The translations under genes and the position numbers were made by a program. 64,000 bases of DNA from Branchiostoma floridae (taxonomy: Eukaryota; Chordata; Leptocardii; Amphioxiformes; Branchiostomatidae), in the NCBI RefSeq assembly GCF_000003815.2, contig NC_049985.1, forward strand, positions 1,579,410 to 1,643,409, given 5' to 3'. The notes under the pieces were generated by a model. That model made no database searches. It was not told the origin of the DNA and worked only from the letters and a program-made list of their open reading frames with translations. This document shows, piece after piece, positions 10,959 through 20,900 of this stretch. Numbering within the stretch: position 1 is the first letter of the stretch; the number at the start of each line of letters is the position of its first letter.

Positions 10959-11094
10959 ACCGTGGAAGGAGTTTACCGAGGAGGGGAGTTTCGCCATGGA
11001 AGGGAGTTTGCCGAGAAAGGGAGTTTACCGGGGAAGGGAGTTTGTCGAGGAGGGGAGTTTGCCGAGGAAGGGAGTTTGCCGTGGAAGGGAGTTT
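10959..11094. repeat. 17-bp minisatellite, eight units
   Basis: About eight copies of a 16-18 bp unit, consensus GCCGAGGAAGGGAGTTT, lie about 230 bp upstream of receptor copy 2. The equivalent place before copy 1 lacks it. Confidence 0.9.
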
Positions 11095-11179
11095 TCAAGA
11101 GGGCCTGTCTGAAAAATTATAAAAATCTTAATAAAACCTTCAGCTATCGTGGCCACAAGAAACAAAGAACAAAACCAAC

Positions 11180-13260
11180 AACGCTACATCGTTGGATGAC
11201 GTAGACTAGTGTCGGTTCCGATAGAAAGACTTGATGGGGAACTCAAGAAAATATTGCCACCAAATTGGTATACATTTTTCAGAATGCAGTACAAATTTTA
11301 TCCCACATAAGCCACACCTGATGTGTACAGGAGACTATTACCTTCACAGTGCCGCACCCTTACATAATGTAATAGGTTTACTTTACTTCACAATTACTGT
11401 GGCCAGCGATAACAGAAAATAATCAGTCGCTGGTCTGAGCTTAATTACTTGTGTCGGCCTGCTCAAAACCGGGCCGACATATTTTCTTGTTTTATTTTTC
11501 TTCTCGGTTCCTACAAAGACCAAAATAAACAACAGACCAACCTGTCTTCGGCAATTTTCCTTCGGTAGATTCTTTGTGACACTTCAGCACAGATCATTGG
11601 ACACGAACTCCCCTAAGTCCTGGTCGTACCTGTAATACAACGAAAACAAATTTAACTTCACGCAGACAAACCTTATGCAAGCTTTCCACTATGGATTTTG
11701 ATGTTAACAATGCATTGCTATCAAATTATCAAAAAAATAAGAGCAGCTTCCATCTCTATTCCTGATGCACACTAATATAGCAGACAGAGAATCAGCCCCC
11801 AGAATGTGCAGACACGCCTGGACCTGTTTATTCGCGTCTGAGTCTAGACCAGACGACACATGCGCAGTGTGTAGATTGATATCTGTTTACGAGGTAATCA
11901 ACTGTTAAAAGAGCCCGACACTGCCTACCCTGACGTATTATGCAAGAAATAATTTTCATTCTTGTAAAAGCATACTATAGATACATGTATAACATTCTTC
12001 TCAAACGTGAGCTAGACATCTCAGACACCCCTTATTTTAAAACCATCCAACTCAATTTTGATTATTGTAATTATTGCCACCGGTGCGTAACGTTACATAT
12101 ATAATAAGCTGTAAAGCTGTGGTACCCAGATAAAGTACACCTATCATGTGCTATTATTCCTTTCTTTCCCCACAGTACCACGCCCTTACATGAAAAGCAG
12201 ACATAGAATTACTTCGGTCAGCAATAACAGAAAGTAATCAGCCGCTGTTCTATAGATCTCATGCTAATAACTGATGTCGGCTTGCACAAAGCCAGCTAGA
12301 CATATTTTCGTGTCTATTGATCCATAATTACAGCAAGCGCCCAAACAAAATATAACAGACAAACCTGTCTTCAGCCGTCTTCCTTCAGTAAGGTTCTTCG
12401 TGACAGTTCAGTACAGATCATCAGACACAAACTCTCCTATATCCTGGTCGAACCTGTAATACAACGAAGTCAAATTCAACTTTTAGGCAGACCAACCTTT
12501 ACAATCTTTCTGTTGGGGACTGAATCTTAACAATCCAATGCTATCAAATTATAAAGCAAAACAAGTCTTAAAGCAGTTTCATTCTCTGTACCTGATCCAC
12601 ACTAATGTATGAGGCAGAGATACGGTCCCCACGATGTGCGAGTTGAAAAAGCACGCCTGGATCTGTTTATTAGCGTCTGGGTCTACACCAGACGTCACAT
12701 GCACATGCGCAGTTTATAGATTGATATGTGTTTACGGGGTAATCAACTGTTAAAAGGACCCGACGCTGCCTCTCTTGAATTTTCTTGTCTATTGATCCAT
12801 AATTACAGCAAGCTCCGAAACAAAGTATAACAGACCAACCTGTCTTCAGTAGTCTTCCTCCTGTGTGTTTCTTCGTGACAGTTCAGCACTGATCATCGGA
12901 CACAAACTCCTGGGCGTACCTGTAACACAACGAAGTCAAATCTAACTTATAGGCAGACCTTTTGCGATCTTTCTCCTGTGGATTTTAAACTGAAAAATGC
13001 AATGATAGATTATCAAAAACAAGAGCAGTTCCCTTCTCTGTACCTGATCCACACTAATGTAGGAGATAGAGGTACGATCCCCACGATCCCCACAATTTGC
13101 GAGTGGAAAAGACACGCCTGGATCTGTTTATTAGTGTCTGGGTCTACATCGGACGACACATGCGCAGTTTATAGATTGGTATGTGCATACTTCATAGTAG
13201 TTACTGCAGTAAACAACTGTTAAAAGGGACCGACGCTACCTATCCAGACGTATCTACTAT
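11180..13260 (-). repeat. Tandem exon-like cassette array upstream of receptor copy 2 (three units)
   Basis: Paralogous to 3300-6260. Segments bounded by acceptor-like TTACAG and donor-like CAG/GTTGGT on the minus strand are 11542-11629, 12365-12453 and 12840-12919. Each keeps the short frame ending in F-V-S-D/N-D. The outermost counterpart (13925-14020) matches 6503-6610. Confidence 0.6.
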
Positions 13261-14600
13261 GTAAGTATTATGTAGTATTATGTAAGTGTTTTGCACTCCT
13301 AGTAAAAGCATACCTGTACAGTGGCGCTACATATGCATGTATGGCATTCTTCACAAAACATGGGCTAGCCATCTCAGACACCCCGATCTCGTGGAGATAC
13401 CTGATACGCCATACTTGATATGTTTGCTGGTACAAGATAGAGAGAAATGGTTTGGTTTGATTAGCTTCGACTAGAAATAACAAACTAATCTGTGGATTCT
13501 CTAATGTTAATAAGACCTTGTTGATTTGATTACATTTGTATATGGATGACTTCCGCGCGTGCATCAACTTTCGGCCGTTTCCACAAAAAAAAAAAAACAT
13601 TTTCAATCATACTGTTAATCGTACAAAGCAGTTTTAAAATAAGCAATACTAGTAAATGCAGAGTATTGCAAAACCAATTATCAGAACAAGTATACTAGTG
13701 TTGAAGAATATTCCAAGGTCAGAGAAGCTGTGAAAGAATAAAAATGAATAATCTATTATTTGGTATACTCTATCCTGTGTGTTCAGTCATATGTTCAGCA
13801 TTCTTGGTCACTTAAATTTCATAATGAAATCAACTCTGTTTTTGGTGATACCTTTTTTATTTGCACGCTAACACCAGTTTTTGGTTCCCAGAGGATGTCA
13901 TAGAACCAAATCCACATGGCCTAACTGATGTCGGTCTGCTCAAAGTGGCATGTTTTCTGTAGATTGTCTGTAACAAGCAGCACAAAAATAAAAAGACCGA
14001 CCGACCTTCACTTCAGACGTCTTTTCTCTGTAAATCTTCTTCACGATGAATCAGCTTTTATCGATTCTTGTCCACCGAAGATTTTGCCCCCTATCTGTCT
14101 CTTCTGGCTTGAGTAAAAACAAACGGAGTACGTTGTACCATGGGTTTTTCTTACGTGGGCGAACGGGAGCGCGCATGCGCCTCGCTATATTTACTACCGT
14201 CTTGGCTCCGAGCACACGTCACCAGGAGCATGCGCAGTATGTGGTATGCCTGCCTGGGAGACAGAAAGTTTGTAGATTGGCATCATCAATATTCGTTTGG
14301 CTACATTCGTTTGAAAGAGTAGAGAATTATCAGCAAGCGAAGATTAGAGAGACTGTGTGAATGAAATAAATTGCCTGCGCTTTAATCAACGTTTTGATGT
14401 GAATAGATGACGTTACGAATCTGAAATAGCACCTCACTGATGCACAAGATGTTACCAAGTTTGAACCAAAGTTGACGTAAACCTCGGTCAAATACATCGT
14501 AGGATGTACATACATTGGAGGGTGTGTCTGTAATAGCATATATATAGCAATATACCATGAATAGGAGGATGCCGTAGGAAGATGGATAATTTCACTTACG
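13261..14600. other. Intergenic, end of duplicated block
   Basis: No gene recognised. Homology with the copy-1 flank is clear to about 14040; beyond it the sequence is single copy apart from short GC-rich stretches such as GCGCATGCGC near 14170. Confidence 0.4.
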
Positions 14601-14628
14601 ATTTGCCCAAAAAGACGGTAAATCGTAA

Positions 14629-14773
14629 TACCCCCCTCACATTAGGCGAAAATCGATCGGTCAAGTCTGCAAACTCTCGATTACAAGGAGGCATGACCCT
14701 GACGGGAAGGGGAGAACTCTGCCATTTCTTCGTCGGCAGCAGGGTCATGCCTCCACTAATGTGAGGGGGGGTA
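14629..14773. mobile_element. Palindromic MITE (TA-CCCCCC...GGGGGG-TA)
   Basis: A 145-bp element with inverted ends CCCCCCTCACATTAG/CTAATGTGAGGGGGG, flanked by TA on both sides. The long arms nearly meet, so the element folds into one hairpin. A second, 193-bp copy is at 58553-58745. The TA flanks suggest Tc1/mariner-type insertion. Confidence 0.85.
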
Positions 14774-14874
14774 TAACTATAAAGAAGACTCTTGTGACAG
14801 ATCACATCCTAGGATGACGTAGGACGTTTGTGACCCCGGATCTATACTTGGTTTGGTTTTAATCAGGATCTCTA

Positions 14875-15258
14875 TACACCTTTCTCACGCGGCGGCCATG
14901 ATAGATCTAAAACGAGTTCAATGTGGCAAACAAAAGGCTGTCCATCATAATTAGCAGTTCGACCAATGGTATCCTACCAATTAGGAAATCGACCAATAAG
15001 TGAATGACTGCAAATTCGTTAAAAATTTGCATTATTATGTTTTTATTTTGCATCTCTTAAGGGACTACACTACTATAAATTGCTACATCTTTCGGTGCAT
15101 AACACTCCTTGTAATATTTATTATTCTATCTTATATCATGAAAATTTGTGTGGTTTGGGGGAAAACTAAATGGGACCTGATTTTAGAAATAAGTCTTGTC
15201 TGTTTGCCTCATTGACCTCTTCTTCGATCTATCATGGCCGCCGCATGAGAAAGGTGTA
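14875..15258. mobile_element. Foldback element with 33-bp inverted ends
   Basis: The left arm TACACCTTTCTCACGCGGCG and its continuation to GATC are mirrored at 15226-15258 with one mismatch. The interior is AT-rich and carries no transposase frame. Family not recognised. Confidence 0.8.
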
Positions 15259-15302
15259 TTAGTGACTGATACTTCACTAATCTTCCTGGAGTCCGGGTGA
15301 AT

Positions 15303-15435
15303 GGTACTCATGTTTTACTTGAGTGAAGTAAGGAAAATATGTAAAGTGCCTTTCCCAAGGGCACAAGATCGGTGACATGGCAGGGTTCAAACTCAGGACC
15401 TTTAGCCTTAATGCTGATTGCGCCACGCGACCTCA
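15303..15435. repeat. Dispersed SINE-like repeat
   Basis: Shares blocks with 24717-24850 (GGTACTC, then AAAATGCCTTTCC, then ACCTTTAGCC). It contains GGTTCAAACTC, close to a Pol III B-box. Probably a short interspersed element remnant. Confidence 0.4.
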
Positions 15436-15989
15436 CGCAAATGACCCCACTTAAAGACCTCACGCAAACGACCTCACTTTAATATAAACTATTGCGCCCG
15501 ATTTTTCCCAAACGTTCGGAGTTATTACCGCAAATAAAATGAAATCGTGCAATGTATGTGACCGAGACTCAAGAGACCGTCATAACTTTATCAAGTCACT
15601 TAATCTCCCAAAATGCAGAAAAACACTAGGTCTATGCTCTCGTGGAATAAGAAGGGAATATGAAAACACCATAGAAAATCCATTGCCTAGAATTCATTTA
15701 TATTCAATTAGCAGGTCTTTAAGTAGTACAACTTTTTTCTGAGAAAAGCACCAGTGAGAAAAAAAAAGTTAAGTTCCGTTCCATTCTGGTGCTGTGTACT
15801 ACCAAACAAGGCATCCTGAAGTAGATTGTTTTACACTCGACTGGCCAGCTTTACATTTTCATAATGCAACATTGTTGAATATATACATACATACATACAT
15901 GTATCATTTGTGTGTAAAGCTATCTATCTTGCATAAGGATATTATTAACACACGTTATGGAAGACAATTTCATTTCAATCTCTATACAA

Positions 15990-16276
15990 GGCCACACCAA
16001 TTTGATTTGGCTTCTTCTCAGATTTGAAACAAATTAAAAAAACAATGGTCTATTTTGCTACAAAGGATTCTGTTTTGTGGAGTATCCGACAAGTGGGTCC
16101 AACAAGAAAAAATGGTTTTGTCTCGGTACCTGTACCCCTAGTCAGATGGGAAATTTAGTACCTGGAACTGAATATGGTCAGATTCAAGTCTTGTCCTCTT
16201 CTAGTTTTTTCCTCTTGCAGTTTCAGTTTTACTCTAAAACGTCCAAGATATGAGCACAAAATAAAGTGGTGTGGCC
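15990..16276. mobile_element. MITE with GGCCACACCA ends
   Basis: Left end GGCCACACCAATTTG and right end TGGTGTGGCC are inverted. Same family as 39271-39664, where the flanks suggest a TAA target duplication. Confidence 0.6.
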
Positions 16277-17285
16277 AAAGCTCAGGTCTACATTGGTGTG
16301 AGGTATTTGTCAATAGCATACAATGTACAAAGTAATGTTTCGAAACAAACATGCACCCTGAATTCAGGCACTTAAAGGGGGAGCAAGAGCCACCCTTGTC
16401 ATCCACTGGTCTCCTGGGAGTACTGAATAAAGTAACACTTTTCTGGTCATGTCTCTGTTCATCTTAGCATACCAGTATCCAGGTAGACAAATCTGTACAT
16501 GATTCTCAATAGTAAATCACTTCTAATTAATATACATGTGAGACTAGTTCTATTCAGCTGCATTGGTGATATCATTTCCTACGTTTCACCTTTCACGCTC
16601 ATTTCTGCTTACCTTAGAAACTAGGGATATTTCTTCACTGCAATGTCTTGAATCGTTCTAGCTATCATAAAGAGCTACATGTGCTACAAGTGAATCAACT
16701 TGTAGCCCTAGTGTGAGTCCTTATATTACTCCCTTACATGTACGTGTGAATCAGTGAAAGACACCTTTCTTGGATCCTGTTCAAAAGCTGAGCAACCAGA
16801 CAGAGAGCAAAAACTAGTACTGTATTACAAGGAACTCATAATTTGTGGGGATAACTCACACCCTCTATGAATCAAAAGTCTACATTTTCATTTTTTGAAT
16901 TTTGCAATCTTTGAGTACTTTCAGTTTGTAAAATTTCAGAATTCCTTTCAACTTATTGTAACACTTTGATATAACAAAAAAAAGGTTCATCGTTATGAAA
17001 ATCAACTACACATTCCATATCATGTTGAAACGTAGGGATTTTCCTTCAGTGCCCTTGTAATTACAAAAATAACTTTACAAATCAAATATCAATCTTTTCT
17101 TTTTCTTAAACTTTGCTTGCAGTATATATCTACATTCTGCATTTGCTCTTTGCATATTTTCGCCTATATTGTAGTAACTATATGGAAGGGCAACTTGTGT
17201 TGGCATAAAGGACCTGTTTTGTCCTATCTTTAAATACTCTGTGCTAAACTGAAATAAACCTTTTATATTGGAAGGCTTAAACGTG
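16277..17285. other. Intergenic, no feature seen
   Basis: AT-rich single-copy-looking DNA downstream of TDRD3. Short open frames here lack codon bias, splice sites or recognisable motifs. Confidence 0.5.
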
Positions 17286-17630
17286 CAGGGCTCGAAATAC
17301 CACATGCGTGTGGCAAATACTCTCAGACCAAACTCCCACTGGTGCAAGTTGCTTTATTTGCTCTATCTGCCGTTACCTAACATTAGAAAAAGCATACACA
17401 CACCTAGAATATTATCTCTCCTTGAAAGGTAAAAAAAAATAACTCTAAATCAAAAAATAAGCCTAAATTCTTCATGTTTTACTCACACACATTTCTAAAT
17501 TTTATAAGAGAAGGTATAGGATTAATAGTCCACTACTATAGGTTATGCAAGTAATCTTCCTTTGATGCAGGTAACTTTTGGCTTAACTTGTACCAGTGCA
17601 AGTGGGTCCAACAGTGTATTTCGAGCCCTG
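17286..17630. mobile_element. hAT-like MITE in the TDRD3 3' UTR
   Basis: The ends CAGGGCTCGAAATAC and GTATTTCGAGCCCTG are inverted. Related ends bound 35173-35430 and 57965-58306. The element's edge is 12 bp past the TDRD3 stop codon, and it contains a minus-strand AATAAA (17353-17358), so it may supply the 3' UTR and polyadenylation signal. No clean 8-bp target duplication remains. Confidence 0.8.
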
Positions 17631-17642
17631 ACGAAGGCCCCC

Positions 17643-17900
17643 TTACTCAGGGGATTGTTTCTTCTTCGCGGGTGGTTGGTAGATGGGTAGGGCGGGTCGG
17701 CTGGGTTTCTTGGGCTCCTTGGGTTGTTCCCTGGGTCCCCTTCCGTGGGTCGGGGCAGACTGGGCGCGATCCTGGGGCGGTCTCCGTCGATCGCCGCTCC
17801 GGTGGAACTCCAAAGTGGTGTTGATGTCCCCCTGGTATGGCTCGTATTTCTGGTTAGCGCTTGGTGTCACACCCGTGGACACAGGATCTGGGGAGTCCAT
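17643..17900 (-). CDS. TDRD3: TDRD3 exon 14 (C-terminal tail and stop)
   Basis: The acceptor is TTCCTCTAG/ATGGACTCC and the exon runs 85 codons to TAA. It contains [12 protein letters not shown] and ends near YQPPAKKK, matching the vertebrate TDRD3 C-terminus (LEFRRGGD and YQPP), a region described as a short EJC/FMRP-interaction tail. Confidence 0.92.
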   Translation of the reverse strand: MDSPDPVSTGVTPSANQKYEPYQGDINTTLEFHRSGDRRRPPQDRAQSAPTHGRGPREQPKEPKKPSRPALPIYQPPAKKKQSPE

Positions 17901-20900
17901 CTAGAGGAAGGAGTAAGACAAAACAGTCACCTACAGATATAATGTAGTTGTGACCCACTGAGTGCCTAGCCTGGGTACCATCCGGATAGTAGTTTGCTCC
18001 TATGTTCGCTTCTGCTATCCGTCTGGAGATGTGCGCATTCAAACCGTTTGGCGGTAACGTCAGTTAATGAGCGAATCTAGGAATAGGTTCTACAGCGCTT
18101 GTTCGATGACAACAGGCCTCCCACGAGCGGGCGGAGGGCTTGTCCAGCGTTGGAACGTCTGTTCGAACGAGCTCTTGAATCCATTCCATATTTCGCTCAT
18201 GTGTAGGGACCAATCAGCGCCTGCTTCCAAAATTTGGACGATTCCAGACGTTAAGATGGTCCGCGTTCCCAGACAGAAGCACAGAGAAGCGACTGTATAT
18301 AGTGTATAATGAATGTCAGAGCTAGAAGCGACTGTATATAGTATATAATGAACGCCAGAGCAAACTACTTTCCGGATGGTACCCAGGCTACTGAGTGCCT
18401 ACATGTTCACGTACATCGTGCCTGTTGTGAGCACCACTATAACCTAGTCTCCATCTGCAAAATGTTTCAGCTATATCAGCCATAAGTAGAAGTTGTAAAA
18501 TAGAGGAGACGCTACATGCATGTAGCTACTTGATTGACTTACACAATTAGGCAAGCATATGATGATGATGACCTGCCAAAACCACAATCAAAAAAATTAA
18601 AAACTGTTTTACGTCGACTGATGCTAAACATTCAGGTATGCCAAATAGCAATTATGCAGGCAACTGGATATGATTTTGGACAGTCAAACATTTCAGGTAA
18701 CATCCGTTATCTTTCTCCAGTGACATTTAAGGTATCTTGCTATCTGCAGTCTGACCATTTCCAAAATCATTGTTGTTGGGTGTCCATCCCTCTAAGAAGT
18801 AAGATGATGGTATCCAATTGCTATTTGGTGATCTTATGACATGGATGTATAACCTTAATCAACATAAAAGACAGGGGTCTAGCCAGCATCCGTTTTTCCG
18901 TGAATTGACGGAAATTTGCTGCGTGTGACGGAAATTTTTTTAAACCAATCCGTTAACCTTGACGAACAAAAATTAGCTACAGGCGGCTTGGGGACGCTGT
19001 CCACGGTCGGAAAGCCAAACACTGTTTGTTTTGCTATTGTTATGATTGTTGACGTAGCCTTTCGCATACGATAATCTCATTAAAAACCTGTTTTTCAAGG
19101 TCTCAGTTCCGTCTTTCTAACTTAATTTTCGCGGTTTTCGCAACAATGGGAATTGGCTGACGGAAAACAATTTCGAGCTGGCTAGAGCCGTGGTAAAAGA
19201 GTACATGTAGCTGCAACAAACTAAGGATACATATAACATCCTTGCTCCTAAGAACATAACAACCAACGTCAGGCACTAGTGCTACAGAATAGATGTTGGA
19301 GTAGCACTGAGACATATGGGAGACTCTGGTGAAGTCAAACTCCACAAAATAACCTTCCCCCAACAAAGGTATGACCCATGCAGCAGATGAGCAATGGTTA
19401 CAGTGCAAGGCGGCATGATGGGGGTTAAAGTACCTATGGGCCTGTAGCTTACAGGTCAGTGTCGCCTCTTTCCTTGCTACAGACATGTGGGAAGAGGTAC
19501 AGTCGTGAACAGTCTTATCAGATCGGCACATCACCGGTTAACTCTTTGTACTGTTAAAGTTAAAGTTGCCCATGAATCTGTACATGTAACAATGCTTAGG
19601 GGTGGCACCCATCTCCATTTCTGTAGCCCTTGGGCCACACATTTGTGCAAGCCACTACAGCTGGTGGCTAGTCCACTGGTAGTGATGTGTGTATTACTCC
19701 CATACTCTTCCTAGAAGAGAAAGCTGCATGTACCCCCTTCAAAACAGCCATACTTTCTTCAATAAACCATGTAGTTTGGGTTCTATTGCACCTGTGTTTA
19801 CCTGGAAACCAAGGTACTACTACCCTCCTGTGTTGATAGAAAAAAGAGAACAAGACAGTGTTTTACAAATAATTGTCTCCTTTAAACCAAACCACAATCA
19901 GCAACCTTTTATCAAGCTTAGAATGAGGTATGTCTGTGACTTGATGTAGACAGTCGTTTCTACCTCATTTTTCTTACAACTTTATTCATTTGAAGAAAAT
20001 TGCACACATGCAAGTGTAAAGGGCATTTCTGTTTGCATTGGAGTTGATGATGATAATTAACATAATATCATTAGATATTTATACATAATATCAATACAAA
20101 CTATGACTTACCCATTGGGAATGTTCCATTAACAAGCTTAGAATGAAGAATATCTGTGACCCAAAGTAGACAGTTCAAACTTGTTTCTACCTTATTTCCT
20201 ATAGATTTTATATGAAAATCACACACATGACATAAGTGTAAAGGGCATGACAGATTTTTCGTTTGCCACATATATATTGGTGTTGATGATGTTGGAAAAC
20301 AAAATATCATTTAATATCTATGACTAATAATGTTACACAATGACTTACCCATCCTCCGCCGTGCAAGGGTCGGATGTTGAACATCTCCACCTCTTCGTAA
20401 TTCTCGTACTCTGTGAACAGCACTACTGCAGTACGGCCGTTGGGCGCCACGTCCGTAACCATCGCGGGATAGAACTGCACAGAGCAGAACAGACAGGAAA
20501 TTAGCCTGGGTACCATACAGATAGCAGTTCACTTCGACTTGTATTATACACTTTATACAGTCGCTTCTCGCTCCAACTTTTATGATACACTATATACAGT
20601 CACTTCTCAAATTTTGGACGAGGGCACTGATTGGTCCACACACGAGTGAATTAAAGAATGGGTTTAAGCGCTCACTTGAAGTCGAACAGGCGTTCCAACA
20701 AACGAAAATATGATTATGATTTTTTTTCCAAAACCCAAGAAACAACAGTCTACCTTCCCATCCTCCCAGTATCTGGCCAGGCAGTGGTCGTTTCTTCTCC
20801 ACTTCCTCTGGCCTCCGTCCCCCCCATGTCTGGGCTGGTTGGTACGGTCCGCTCCCTGCCTCTGCCCCCCACCTCTGTCCTCGTAGCTCCCTTGTCTGTT

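Noticed and set aside
10950-11204. 84-codon plus-strand frame with repeated EFAEEGSLP-like peptide
   Set aside because: Produced by the 17-bp minisatellite; no other coding evidence.
15330-15430. tRNA gene suggested by a B-box-like GGTTCAAACTC
   Set aside because: No A box or cloverleaf could be drawn; it fits better as a SINE-like remnant shared with 24717-24850.
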